From Bacteroidota bacterium (GTDB lineage Bacteria; Bacteroidota; Bacteroidia; AKYH767-A; 2013-40CM-41-45), in NCBI GenBank assembly GCA_016708785.1, contig JADJFC010000014.1, positions 1 to 64,000 on the forward strand: DNA of 64,000 nucleotides. Reading direction: 5' to 3'. Positions 17,018 through 26,523 of this stretch are shown here, piece after piece. The notes beneath the pieces were generated by a model, which was not told the DNA's origin, did not search any database, and worked only from the letters and a program-made list of their open reading frames with translations. A program made the translations under genes and the position numbers. Positions within the stretch are counted from its first letter, which is position 1; every line of letters starts with the position of its first letter.

Positions 17018-17211
17018 ATATAGTTTTTATTGGGTCGAAAATATTTATGGTAATTTTCCCGGTCAAATTTAAACATATTTTTTGAGCAAGTGCCCATTAA
17101 ATCAGGCAAAGAAAGTGCTATCTTCGATTCAAGAAAACGGAGTAGCGCATACAAGCCTACATGTTGGCTGTGAACGTAGACCAACAACCAGACAAACAAT
17201 TAAAAATTGAC

Positions 17212-17712
17212 ATGGATATACAAAATATACAAATTTTAGAAAGTTTGGTGATCCTCATTTTTTATGTAGTTGCTTTTTTTATCACCAAGACAATTATAAA
17301 TAATGTCCTTAAAAACACACAACTGCAAAGAGCCAGAAGAAAGATAATAATCAAGGTGATACATCTGTTTACATCAATTACTGTCGTTGTTTTACTTGCA
17401 GGGGTTTGGGGTCTAAAACAAAACGAAATTGCTGTATTTGCAAGTACAATTCTGACGGCTTTAGGTATTGCATTTTTTGCACAGTGGTCTTTACTCTCTA
17501 ATATTACTTCGAGTGTAATATTATTCTTTAATCATCCTTTGAAATTAGGCGACACTATCAAAATATTAGATAAAGACTACCCCTTTGAGGGAGAAGTTAC
17601 AGAGTTGACATATTTCTATATTCATCTTAAGACAGCCAATGGAGAAATAATCACAATTCCAAACTCTTTAATTTTACAGAAGCCAATATCAGTAATAGTA
17701 AAACAGAACTAG
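17212..17712 (+). CDS. Small mechanosensitive ion channel (MscS family)
   Basis: The protein has about three transmembrane segments (ILESLVILIFYVVAFF; LFTSITVVVLLAGVWGL; the pore-lining IAVFASTILTALGIAFFAQWSLLSNITSSV), followed by the beta domain HPLKLGDTIKI and ITIPNSLILQKPI. This is the minimal MscS core, and it stops right after the beta domain, lacking the usual C-terminal cage. I chose ATG 17212 because it directly precedes the first helix; an upstream ATG at 17161 would add 17 polar residues. It would act in the inner membrane as an emergency valve on osmotic downshift. Confidence 0.85.
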   Translation: MDIQNIQILESLVILIFYVVAFFITKTIINNVLKNTQLQRARRKIIIKVIHLFTSITVVVLLAGVWGLKQNEIAVFASTILTALGIAFFAQWSLLSNITSSVILFFNHPLKLGDTIKILDKDYPFEGEVTELTYFYIHLKTANGEIITIPNSLILQKPISVIVKQN

Positions 17713-17831
17713 TTATAAAAAGTCAGTACTATTCGTTAAATAAAGGTGACCAAAATCATTGTCAAATTTGCGCTTTAGATGATAGCTTTGGCGAAGCTAC
17801 CTAGTAGCACTACAAAAACTAATATAGTGAA

Positions 17832-18976
17832 ATGGCAAGAAATAAAATTATAAAAAAAACGAATTCTCAGGTAAACAAATCAACAATATCAAAGCCAAGA
17901 AGAGTTTCAACCGGAGATGTTATAAAAGGGAAAAGTCCTGCTCAAATTCAAACCAAAACGATTGAGGTGAGACATGAGGCCAAGCTTGAAAAAGAAGTTG
18001 CTGCAATTGAAGATATTGTCAGAAAGTCAAGCAGTAAAGAAAAGTCTTTGAATAGTTATTTAGAAAAATTTTCAGAAGAGGATAAACAAGAAATTAGAAA
18101 ACTACTAAAGGACGATATTGAAAATAATCAGGTTGCAAAACATCCTGATGACGTTTTGTCAAAACTTTGGCATCAAGGTGGGTATCCTTATGAATTTCTG
18201 ATGTCAAGAAAAAATTATGAAAAGCAAAAGTATAAATTACAGGTTGAATTATTAAAACTTCAACAATGAGTTAAAGAAACGGGTGCAAGAGTTGTTATTT
18301 TATTTGAAGGAAGAGATGGCGCCGGAAAGGGCGGAACAGTAAAGCGTTTTATGGAGCATCTGAATCCACGGGGCGCAAGAGTGGTTGCTTTGGAAAAACC
18401 GACCGATGAAGAAAAAGGACAATGGTATTTTCAGCGGTACATCAAACACTTTCCGTCTAAAGGAGAAATTGTATTATTCGACCGTTCTTGGTATAACAGA
18501 GCAGGAGTAGAAAAAGTAATGGGATTTTGTAATGAAGAAGAATATTTGGAATTTATGCGTGAAGTTCCCGAGTTGGAACGCAACCTGATTAGAAGTGGTA
18601 TCTATTTATTTAAATTTTGGTTTTCTGTGAGTAAAGAAGAACAAAAAAGAAGGTTTAATGACAGGGAAAATCATCCCCTAAAACAATGGAAATTATCACC
18701 AATTGATAAAGCTTCATTAGACAAATGGAATGAATATACTGATTCCAAAGAAAAATGTTTTTCTATTCAGACACTTCGGATGCACCATGGATTGTGATCA
18801 AATCAAACTGTAAAAAACGCGCAAGACTTAACACCATGAGGTATGTTTTAAATAGATTTTCCTATAATGACAAAGACGTAAACAACATTGGAAAATTAGA
18901 TTCATTAATTGTAGGACGTTCTAATGTAATTTATGAAAAAGGCGAAAAACGGTCGAATGAAGTAACTTCGTCTTAA
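17832..18976 (+). CDS. ppk2: Polyphosphate kinase 2 (PPK2), interrupted by TGA and a frameshift
   Basis: A basic N-terminal extension is followed by the PPK2 family core: GGYPYEFLMSRKNYEKQKY, LFEGRDGAGKGGTVKR (Walker A), EHLNPRGARVVALEKP, QRYIKHFPSKGEIVLFDRSWYNRAGVE (Walker B and lid lead-in) and the C-terminal DAPWIVIKSNCKKRARLN. A TGA at 18267-18269 stands where the family has tryptophan (Q-W-VKETG), in frame with both sides. A missing A in AAAAA near 18753 shifts the last 75 residues. The complete protein of about 381 residues would transfer phosphate between polyphosphate and nucleotides. I believe the gene is intact in the organism, but a real nonsense mutation cannot be excluded. Confidence 0.85.
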
Positions 18977-19131
18977 GTATTATAGCCACACCTTGGAATA
19001 ACGAAGCTTTTTTATTCAAGTTATACAAAGCTATAAATGCGATTTGGTATGTACAACTGAGGAAACCCACAAGGCGGTGTTCTTTATAAGCAAACAGGCA
19101 TCTATGAAACGGCTTATGATCTAGTTGCATA

Positions 19132-19154
19132 TATATTTGCAACCTCAGAGTTGC
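19132..19154 (+). promoter_or_regulatory. Promoter and ArsR-type operator
   Basis: A -7 element TATATTTG (19132-19139) is followed at once by GCAAC-CTCAGA-GTTGC (19139-19154), a perfect 5-bp inverted repeat with a 6-nt spacer, just before the ArsR gene. This is the form expected for autorepression by the encoded ArsR-type protein. Confidence 0.6.
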
Positions 19155-19172
19155 GTATTTATAAGTCAAGTA

Positions 19173-19493
19173 ATGAAACAAGATGTATTCCAAGCCATAG
19201 CAGATCCAACGCGGAGAGCTATTTTAGCATTGATCGCTATTCAAGCATTAACGCCAAATGTAATGGCAGAAAAATTTGATATGAGCCGTCAAGCAGTCTC
19301 AAAACATATTAAAGTTCTACATGAATGCAAATTGATCAAACCGGTGCAATCGGGTAGAGAAATTTATTATCATTTCAATCCGAAAAAAATGCAGGAATTT
19401 GATAAGTGGTTATCACAATTCAGGAAAATTCAAGAAATTCAATTTAATCAACTTGACAAAGTACTATCAACAATAAAAAAACAGAAAAAATGA
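19173..19493 (+). CDS. ArsR-family transcriptional regulator
   Basis: The 106-residue winged-helix protein begins MKQDVFQAIADPTRRAIL, the standard opening of the ArsR subfamily that pairs with SRPBCC proteins. The recognition region is MAEKFDMSRQAVSKHIKVLHECKLI, followed by the wing GREIYYHFNP. There is no cysteine metal site in the recognition helix, so it probably does not sense arsenic or similar metals. The start at 19173 is chosen over an upstream ATG because it sits after the operator and begins the conserved sequence. It overlaps the next gene by 4 nt (ATGA), so the two are co-translated. Confidence 0.9.
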   Translation: MKQDVFQAIADPTRRAILALIAIQALTPNVMAEKFDMSRQAVSKHIKVLHECKLIKPVQSGREIYYHFNPKKMQEFDKWLSQFRKIQEIQFNQLDKVLSTIKKQKK

Positions 19494-19987
19494 AAAACGA
19501 TTTGTTATTTGATTTTACCGTTGACAAAGCAGCCAAAACGGTATATATAACCAGAGAATTTGATGCTGAACTTTCTTTGGTATGGGATGCATTTACCCAA
19601 AAAGAAATTCTTGACCAATGGAGTGCACCTGCACCATATAAAGCAAAAACTAAATACATGAATTTTGTTGTAGGTGGAAAAAGATTTTATGCAATGGTAA
19701 GTCCTGACGGGCAAGAGAATTGGGTAATTCAGGAATATACTTCTATAACTCCAAAAATGAATTTCAAAATGTTGAATGCTTTTGCAGACAAAGATGAAAA
19801 TCCTCAATTACCCGGTTCTGAATGGGAGTATAATTTCAGTGAACAAAATGGAATTACGAAAGTGAATATTACTATTTTTAATGAATCGTTTGATCGCATG
19901 GAAAGGTTACTTGAAGGCTTCCAGCAAGGATTTAGCATGACATTGGAAAACCTTGAAAGCCTCCTTACCAATAAATCGCAAAAATGA
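19490..19987 (+). CDS. AHSA1/SRPBCC domain protein paired with ArsR
   Basis: The 165-residue protein matches the AHSA1-type SRPBCC family: REFDAELSLVWDAFTQKEILDQWSAP at the N terminus, GGKRFYAMVSPDG in the middle and the C-terminal helix WERL-like EGFQQGFSMTLENLESLL. ArsR plus SRPBCC pairs are very common in Bacteroidota and Firmicutes, and the regulator usually controls its partner. The ligand is unknown. It is cytoplasmic, and its start overlaps the ArsR stop codon. Confidence 0.88.
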   Translation: MKNDLLFDFTVDKAAKTVYITREFDAELSLVWDAFTQKEILDQWSAPAPYKAKTKYMNFVVGGKRFYAMVSPDGQENWVIQEYTSITPKMNFKMLNAFADKDENPQLPGSEWEYNFSEQNGITKVNITIFNESFDRMERLLEGFQQGFSMTLENLESLLTNKSQK

Positions 19988-20065
19988 TTTTTGTTTTCAA
20001 TACATTTGTAAAAACCAAAACGCAAATAAAGAATCGAGCAAATCATACCTCAATATTTTACTCAC

Positions 20066-20497
20066 ATGAATGTTAAGGAACAAATCAAAGGGTATATTTC
20101 AAGTCAACCTGAACCCAAACGCAGTGACATGCAAGAGTTGCATCGCATCATTTTGAAAATAATGTCCGGTTGTAAATTATGGTTCCTGGATGGAAAAAAC
20201 AGTGAGGATAAAATTGTTTCTAATCCTAACATCGGATATGGGCTTCAAACTATGAAATATGCTGACGGAAAAACCAAAGAGTTTTATCAAATTGGATTGA
20301 GCGCCAACACAACAGGAATCTCTGTTTATATCCTTGGTATCGACGATAAGAAATATTTAGCCAATACGTTCGCGAAAAAACTTGGCAAGGCAAGTGTGAC
20401 CGGATACTGTATTAAGTTTAAAGCTCTGAAAGTTATAAACCTTGACATTCTTGAAGCAGCCATACAATTTGGGATCAAAGAATCTTCACGTGGCTAA
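20066..20497 (+). CDS. DUF1801 domain protein
   Basis: The 143-residue protein carries the DUF1801 (YdhG-like) pattern: YISSQPEPKRSDMQELHRII near the start, NIGYGLQTMKYADGKTKEFYQIGLSA in the middle and YCIKFKALKVINLDIL near the end. The family is small, cytoplasmic and of unknown biochemical function, often near SRPBCC genes as here. A strong terminator follows at 20526-20564. Confidence 0.85.
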   Translation: MNVKEQIKGYISSQPEPKRSDMQELHRIILKIMSGCKLWFLDGKNSEDKIVSNPNIGYGLQTMKYADGKTKEFYQIGLSANTTGISVYILGIDDKKYLANTFAKKLGKASVTGYCIKFKALKVINLDILEAAIQFGIKESSRG

Positions 20498-20525
20498 CGT
20501 TTGTGCTGTTCACTTTGCAAAAAAA

Positions 20526-20564
20526 GAACGGGATACGATTGAGTTAATCAAACATATCCCGTTC
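20526..20564. terminator. Bidirectional terminator
   Basis: GAACGGGATA (20526-20535) pairs perfectly with TATCCCGTTC (20555-20564). A run of A lies to the left and a run of T to the right, so it can stop transcription from both convergent neighbours, DUF1801 and the T9SS adhesin. Confidence 0.85.
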
Positions 20565-20596
20565 ATTTTTTTAATCCCTTTTTACAGGGAATGATG

Positions 20597-23218
20597 CTAT
20601 TCCATTTTTATCATTCGAATCGTCTGGCTATCATTTCCAAAAGATATTCTGACAAAATAAATTCCGGAAGCAAGTTCTTTCAGATTAAGCTTTCGGGTAT
20701 CGTAAGCTTTCAAACTTTCCTGTGAAACAAATTGTGTTTTGCCATAAGCATCAATTACGTTTATTTCAACAGATCCTGCTGTTTCATTTCCGAAATTAAT
20801 ATCGATCATTCCTGTACTTGGATTTGGATAAATGCCAACATTGCGAATAGGACTTGACGAACTTCTAATCGGATTGCATGTAATTGTTGTGACAGTAATG
20901 GCATCGAATGCTTCACATCCATTGCCATCCGTTATCAAAACAGAATAAGTACCATCAGAAGTAACAGTCAGCACTTGGTTTGTAGAATTATCAGACCACA
21001 GATACTGATAACCCGAACCGGCATCGAGAGTAAGCGAGGCACCTACGCAAATTGTTGTATCAGGACCTAAATCAATTACAGGTGAAGCGAACTGATAAGA
21101 AATAGTAACTGTGGCATAATCAGGGCAGCCAACATAGTCAGAAACTTCAACAGTATATGTCCCCGGAGAAAGGTTGGTTACACTTGCAGTAGTTGCGCCA
21201 CCAGGCATCCATAAATATGAATAAGGAAGTGTTCCTCCGGATCCGATTGCAGTGGCAGTACCATCTTCACTATTTTGACAAGTAGCATTCGTTGAAGAAA
21301 CAATGCTTGCAACTATTCCTGCTGTATTGCTTACAGTTCCTGTAAGTGTTTGTTGACATCCATCCACATTATCAGTTACAGTCACAGAATACACACCGGC
21401 ATTTAATCCGGTTGCAGTTGCACTTGTACTTACTGATGGGATCCAAGAATAAGAGAAGTTTCCGCTTCCACCGGTTATTTGTATGCTTGCAGTTCCATCA
21501 GACGCCTGACAAGTTGCCGGAGTAGTACTCATGGTCGCAGTAAATCCAACAGAACTTGTAATTTCAACAGAGCCGGACGAATGACAATTGTTGTTATCCG
21601 TTACTGTTACAATATAAGTTCCTGCTGAAAGGTTAGTAATGGAATTTGTATTTTGAGGAGGAGTGGTATTCCAGCTATAACTATAAGGAGCGGTACCACC
21701 GGCAACAGTACAAACTGCACTACCGGGTTGACCTGAACAGTCAGCATTTTGTGAGGTGATAGTAAGAGCTAATGCAGGTGGTTCTGTAATAGTAATGTAT
21801 TGATATGATGAACAACCGGTAGGGCTGATCACATTCACGCTATACGTTCCTGCTGTAAGATGTGTAAGATTCGGTGTTTGTCGTTCTCCCGGCATCCACA
21901 AAATATCAAATGGACCTGTACCACTTACATTCATATTAACAGAACCATTATGTCCGCCATGACAACTTACGTTAGTAGTGGCAATTTGTGTTACAGCACC
22001 CGGAACCACATTAATAACGACCGGTAATTGTGATGCTTGTGCCGGTGTACCGTCGTCAGCTGCAATGACCATAAGCTGATTCAAACCAATGTTAGAAGCC
22101 TGGACAATGACTTGCACAGTAAATGTAGAAGTATTTCCGGGCAATGAAGTAACGGTAACACCACTCATCGTAGTTGATGTAGTGACTGTTGTAATTTGTC
22201 CTTGCTCAGGAGATAAGAATGAACCTTCAATTAATAAAGTATCACCTTCACAAACGGTCAAAGTATCACAAGCCTGATTGGAATTTAGAATTGGAGGCAC
22301 ATTGCTTCCACTTTGACAAACGTTGAATATGAATGACTGGTTATCGAGAGCATCTATACCATCGTTGTTTGCAAACGGTCCGTCATAAGAATTGCCGGTC
22401 TGATCAAACAATCCGATTTGAATATAGTCTATACCATTTCCATTATTTACTCCGACTGTTGCAGGTGTTCCACCAAATCCTCCTGTACCACCGGAAGCGT
22501 CTCCAGTAGTCCATTGCATATCCTGATAACAAAACGAAACGTTTGATCCCGGAGGTAATAACGGATCAAAACCATCTGTCATTATCAATTGAAAGGTATT
22601 TGCCAGATCATCATGAGAACTAAAATATCCGACATTTTCCCATTGAACAATAAGATGCGTATTGGTAAGTTGATAATATACAATACCACTAAGAGCGCCA
22701 CGAGTATCCACATCTCCCCAAAAAGGAGCGATCATTGTATAAGTTGGATCAGGAAACGAATTTGCAGTGAACGTAGCGTATGGATTGTTAATAGAAACGT
22801 TTCCATTATTGTTGATATACATAAAATTTACCTGCTGTCCGTAAAAACAGAATGGAAATGGAACAGTAATCTGAACTGTAGACCAATCATCATTTCTGTA
22901 ATCGGGTGGTAAACCTGGACCACCACTTCCTCCTGATCCATCGAACTGCGCAACTTGCCAGCTTGAATCACGCGGAATCCAGCAAGCGCAACCACTTGCA
23001 GTGTTCACAGAATTTGGAATAGTGACGTTGCGGGCAATGCGAGCAGGGTTTTTTCCTAAGGCATCATAATTAACATACTTTTCTGTTCCGTTCATTTTGC
23101 CATCAATCTTTGCCTGATTGACTTTAGCCATATCAATTGTTTTTACATCAATCTGTGAAAACGATTGATATGCAAAAAGCAGGACTGCGCCAATAATAAA
23201 TGTAATTTGTTTTTTCAT
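20597..23218 (-). CDS. Large T9SS-exported adhesin with nidogen-like and SprB-like repeats
   Basis: This 873-residue protein has a signal peptide (FIIGAVLLFAYQSFSQ). Residues around 95-290 resemble a nidogen-like domain (PFPFCFYG, IAPFWGDVDTRG, VYYQLTNTHLIVQWENVG). A cadherin/Ig-like segment follows, then at least four repeats of about 80 residues with the SprB pattern (SCHGGHNGSV, ADCSGQPGSAVCTV, ATCQASDGTASI, ATCQNSEDGTA, each followed by a YSW-P turn and AGTYxVTV). The end is a T9SS type A sorting domain: NVGIYPNPSTGMIDINF through ELASGIYFVRI to IRMIKME. It is therefore exported across the outer membrane by T9SS and displayed or released. Ligand is unknown; adhesion or gliding are the usual roles. 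Confidence 0.92.
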   Translation of the reverse strand: MKKQITFIIGAVLLFAYQSFSQIDVKTIDMAKVNQAKIDGKMNGTEKYVNYDALGKNPARIARNVTIPNSVNTASGCACWIPRDSSWQVAQFDGSGGSGGPGLPPDYRNDDWSTVQITVPFPFCFYGQQVNFMYINNNGNVSINNPYATFTANSFPDPTYTMIAPFWGDVDTRGALSGIVYYQLTNTHLIVQWENVGYFSSHDDLANTFQLIMTDGFDPLLPPGSNVSFCYQDMQWTTGDASGGTGGFGGTPATVGVNNGNGIDYIQIGLFDQTGNSYDGPFANNDGIDALDNQSFIFNVCQSGSNVPPILNSNQACDTLTVCEGDTLLIEGSFLSPEQGQITTVTTSTTMSGVTVTSLPGNTSTFTVQVIVQASNIGLNQLMVIAADDGTPAQASQLPVVINVVPGAVTQIATTNVSCHGGHNGSVNMNVSGTGPFDILWMPGERQTPNLTHLTAGTYSVNVISPTGCSSYQYITITEPPALALTITSQNADCSGQPGSAVCTVAGGTAPYSYSWNTTPPQNTNSITNLSAGTYIVTVTDNNNCHSSGSVEITSSVGFTATMSTTPATCQASDGTASIQITGGSGNFSYSWIPSVSTSATATGLNAGVYSVTVTDNVDGCQQTLTGTVSNTAGIVASIVSSTNATCQNSEDGTATAIGSGGTLPYSYLWMPGGATTASVTNLSPGTYTVEVSDYVGCPDYATVTISYQFASPVIDLGPDTTICVGASLTLDAGSGYQYLWSDNSTNQVLTVTSDGTYSVLITDGNGCEAFDAITVTTITCNPIRSSSSPIRNVGIYPNPSTGMIDINFGNETAGSVEINVIDAYGKTQFVSQESLKAYDTRKLNLKELASGIYFVRISFGNDSQTIRMIKME

Positions 23219-23545
23219 GACTCTTTCTCTTTGGTATTAGGGTTAGTAAATAACAAATTACGAAATGATAAGGAGCCTTACAAATATATTTGGCTAAACT
23301 TCATAGATATTTAGTTAATCTTAACAGAGGCGAAACTATTACTTTCTCCGGCACGAATTGATGGAGTTTTAATTGGCTCAAATGGTCAAAAACGGCTAAA
23401 TACTGCATCCCTTGCCCCCTTTTGCCATCTGGACTTTATAATTTTGAAAAGAATGTATTATACTTGTAAGGCAATTTATTTTGGAAATCCGCTAAAGCCG
23501 TTTCAGTATAATTTCAGAATGTTGACTCTACTATCAAGCCAAGGC
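23219..23545. other. Intergenic gap between divergent genes
   Basis: This 327-bp stretch separates the T9SS adhesin (minus) from DUF2200 (plus) and presumably holds both promoters. An open frame extends upstream from the DUF2200 start to 23444, but I regard it as untranslated. I see no strong hairpin or repeat. Confidence 0.5.
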
Positions 23546-23926
23546 ATGAACACTTCCGACATACATAATCACCGTATCGCAAAATTAACTTTTGCTTCAG
23601 TCTACCCGATGTATCTCATAAAAGTTGAGAAGAAAGGCAGAACTAAAGATGAACTACATCAAGTCATACACTGGTTAACAGGATTCGATGACAAGAAAGT
23701 GCAGGAACTAATAAAAGAAAAAGTAACTTTCGAAGAATTTTTTCACCAAGCGAAACTTAATTCATATGCACACCTCATTACCGGTGTAATCTGTGGATAT
23801 CGTATAGAAGAAATCGAGAATTCCCTCACTCAAAAGGTAAGGTATTTGGATAAATTGGTGGATGAGTTAGCAAAGGGAAGAAAGATGGAGAAGATTTTGC
23901 GTAAAGTCGATAACGCTCAAAAGTAA
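23546..23926 (+). CDS. DUF2200 family protein
   Basis: Beginning at ATG 23546 the protein reads MNTSDIHNHRIAKLTFASVYP, the conserved DUF2200 opening, followed by YLIKVEKKGRTKDELHQVIHWLTG and a helical tail. The family is about 110-130 residues and has no known function. The longer frame upstream is not part of the family. The next gene starts 25 nt later, so the two may be co-transcribed. Confidence 0.85.
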   Translation: MNTSDIHNHRIAKLTFASVYPMYLIKVEKKGRTKDELHQVIHWLTGFDDKKVQELIKEKVTFEEFFHQAKLNSYAHLITGVICGYRIEEIENSLTQKVRYLDKLVDELAKGRKMEKILRKVDNAQK

Positions 23927-23950
23927 CCATTGAGATCACAAAGAAAAAAT

Positions 23951-24626
23951 ATGAATGAAGTAAAATCAAAATTAATTCAAGCCGAAAATATTGCACAGAC
24001 AATTATTCAATGTCATAGAAGATCGTCAATTGATAAAACCCGGGAAATCTGAAAACGATGTGAATGAAGAGATCTTCAAACTAGCAGACGAACTTTATGG
24101 AATAAAAAAGTATTGGCATAAACGAATTGTAAGAAGCGGAGTAAATACCTTATCGCCCTATGATGATAATCCGCCGAATTTGATAATACAAGAAGACGAT
24201 ATATTATTCCTTGACTTTGGACCGATCCTCGAAGAATGGGAAGCAGATTTTGGAAGAACATATGTTATAGGTGCCGATCCACACAAACACAAATTAAAAA
24301 ATGATATCGAATTAGCATGGCATGAAGCAAAAGATTGGTTCGACGAAAAAGAAAAACTTACCGGTGCGGAATATTGGAATTACCTTGTTGAATTAGCAAA
24401 GAAATATGGCTATACATATGGCGGACAATTGGCCGGGCATCTAATAGGTCATTTTCCGCATGAAAGATTAGATCCGAAAGATTACGGTCTTTATGTTCAT
24501 CCGGAAAACCCGAATGACATGTTTTTACCGGATGTGAATGGTAACAAAAGAGAATGGATCTTAGAAATTCATTTTGTGGATAGAGAGAGAAAAATTGGAG
24601 GATTTTTTGAGCAGCTTTTAACTTAA
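23951..24626 (+). CDS. M24-family metallopeptidase (aminopeptidase P-like), frameshifted near its start
   Basis: ATG 23951 opens MNEVKSKLIQAENIAQ, and after a frameshift near 23998 the protein continues LFNVIEDRQLIKPGKSE. Downstream are KYWHKRIVRSG, DDILFLDFGPI (first metal aspartate), WEADFGRTYVIG (second metal aspartate), GHLIGHFPHE (metal histidine), and WILEIHFVD (metal glutamates), all the residues of the dinuclear pita-bread site. It is a short stand-alone version, about 225 residues, without the N-terminal domain. It probably trims peptides in the cytoplasm; true substrate unknown. Confidence 0.85.
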
Positions 24627-24840
24627 GTAAAATATCGAAATCGATCATTTTGGAGGACTTCAAAGAAAAATGACGATAGAAATTATTGACGACAGCGAAA
24701 CAATTGCAATTGGTAAATTACGCTTAGAAAATTCCGAAATATATTTTGTGTCATATAAGTCATTAATTTTAGATATGAACAACGAATGGAAACTTTTAAA
24801 TTATCTTGCAGTAATAAACGCCAAGAATAAATTCAAAAAA

Positions 24841-25983
24841 ATGAAAATAAAAATACTTTTACTGGTATTGTTAACAATAATAAATCAACAAACTTTTTCT
24901 CAGTCCTATCCCATGTTTGGACCAGAAATAAATGTAACCATATCGGGTTTGACTTTTGATGCAATGGAGCCATTCATTTCCCCTGATGAAAACACACTTT
25001 TTTTTAATTCACTAAACTCGGGAGGGAATACTAATTTGCATTATGCAACAAAAATTGACGACACGACCTTTACATATAATGGATTAGTTGCCGGAACTTA
25101 CGACTCTTCTCTGAATCATCTTGATGCAGTTGCATCAATGGACAGCACAAATAATTTCTTTTGGGTTTCACTTCGAAGTATTCCAAATCTCTACAAAGGC
25201 AATTACTCTTCAGGAAACGTAAGTAATATTTCTCAAGTGAATGGCGACTTTAACATTTATGTTCCGGGATGGATAATTATGGATGCGGCCATCAATTATC
25301 AAGGTGATCAACTTTACTATTGCAATGCATATTTTGGTCCAACCTTTACAGAGTGCTCTGGCGCCCCTTGTGCAGCCAGGCTTGGAGTTGCACAAGTGAT
25401 CAATGATTCTACTTTCAACAAACTTATAAATACAGATACTATATTTTCAAACATTAATGACACAAATTATATTGTTTATGCTCCTCAAATAACACCTGAT
25501 GGGCTTGAACTATATTATTCGAGATTGCTGATTGGCGGGTACGATACTGAAATTTGTGTTTCAGTAAGAAATTCCGTTTCTGATGTTTTTAGTTTTCCAA
25601 TGATAATCCATTCAAACTTTGGATATTTTCCTGAGGCAGCCTCCCCAACAATCGATAAACAAAAAATTTACTATCATCAAAAAGACAGTTCGCTTGCATA
25701 CAGAATATTTGTCCGATATAGAACAGGAACAACACAAGTCAATGATCAAGTCTCAAAAGAAACATTAAAAGTTTATCCGAATCCTGCTAATAATATAGTT
25801 CACATTATACCGCCTCTACCGCATGAAATTTTTGAAATTTCAATTTACTCCGGAATGGGTCTAAAGCTTCTAACTCTTACAGGGTCAACTACAATTGACG
25901 TTTCAAATTTCCCACAGGGCATTTACTACTTGTCAATTAAACAAGACAATAAAAGTTGGACTGCGAAAATTGTAAAGACGTAA
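24841..25983 (+). CDS. T9SS-exported protein with PD40/TolB-like propeller repeats
   Basis: ATG 24841 begins a signal peptide (ILLLVLLTIINQQTFSQ). The body has repeats of the type DAMEPFISPDENTLFFNS and APQITPDGLELYYSR, and DEKLxYxx-like blades as in PD40/WD40-like propellers. The end is a T9SS sorting domain: LKVYPNPANNIVHI, then FPQGIYYLSIKQ and WTAKIVKT. It is secreted and of unknown function. A longer open frame reaches back to 24670, but that part (57 residues) lacks a signal peptide and is not expected in the mature product. Confidence 0.85.
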   Translation: MKIKILLLVLLTIINQQTFSQSYPMFGPEINVTISGLTFDAMEPFISPDENTLFFNSLNSGGNTNLHYATKIDDTTFTYNGLVAGTYDSSLNHLDAVASMDSTNNFFWVSLRSIPNLYKGNYSSGNVSNISQVNGDFNIYVPGWIIMDAAINYQGDQLYYCNAYFGPTFTECSGAPCAARLGVAQVINDSTFNKLINTDTIFSNINDTNYIVYAPQITPDGLELYYSRLLIGGYDTEICVSVRNSVSDVFSFPMIIHSNFGYFPEAASPTIDKQKIYYHQKDSSLAYRIFVRYRTGTTQVNDQVSKETLKVYPNPANNIVHIIPPLPHEIFEISIYSGMGLKLLTLTGSTTIDVSNFPQGIYYLSIKQDNKSWTAKIVKT

Positions 25984-25992
25984 TATTAGTAT

Positions 25993-26523
25993 CTATTTAT
26001 TATACTTAATTACCATAAAGATCTTGTTCACTAACTCCGATTGATTTTTCCAGGCTCCTTTACTAATTGTAAATTCCATTTCTCCTTTTTTTGAGTATAG
26101 AATAATTCTAGGTAGGTCATCTCCATAAAATTTCTCGAGATCAGAGAAGAGAAATTTAGTTGTGAACCTTCCATGCCATTTACTTTTTTTAGGTTCAATA
26201 AAGATCCGTTCCGATTTAGCGGATATGCGGAAGGAGTCTTTGACCAGACTTATGCTATCGATCTCAACATTAGCCTTATCAATTATTGAAAAATTCAAAG
26301 TAGCTGAATCAGCGGTTGAAAGATATGTCAAATCATATTTGAAGTCAGAATTACTATTCCTGAAATCATTCTGTTCGAAAATGAAATACAAGGTACCATT
26401 CTGCTGATGGGCAGAACTGTAATGCTTCGAAATTTTTTGAGAGTATCCGCTAAACGAAAATAAAACAAGCAATAGTGCGAGAACGCGCACTATTGCTTGC
26501 TTAGAATTATTCACCATATACAA
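25993..26523 (-). CDS. Exported protein of unknown function
   Basis: The 176-residue protein has a signal peptide (VRVLALLLVLFSFSGYSQ) and a soluble, probably beta-rich body with YFIFEQNDFRN and RIILYSKKGEMEFTIS. I do not recognise the family. It overlaps the end of the upstream TRL-like gene by 17 nt, so the two are likely in one operon; a start at 26517 (MVNNSKQ) is also possible. It points toward the convergent T9SS gene with only 9 nt between stops. Confidence 0.65.
   Translation of the reverse strand: MYMVNNSKQAIVRVLALLLVLFSFSGYSQKISKHYSSAHQQNGTLYFIFEQNDFRNSNSDFKYDLTYLSTADSATLNFSIIDKANVEIDSISLVKDSFRISAKSERIFIEPKKSKWHGRFTTKFLFSDLEKFYGDDLPRIILYSKKGEMEFTISKGAWKNQSELVNKIFMVIKYNK

Noticed and set aside
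18267..18269. TGA recoding as tryptophan
   Set aside because: TGA ends many intact genes here (for example the ArsR and GNAT genes), so reassignment is not supported.
24670..24840. N-terminal extension of the T9SS protein at 24841
   Set aside because: The extension lacks a signal peptide; the ATG at 24841 starts a clear one. The upstream 57 codons are probably non-coding or a remnant.
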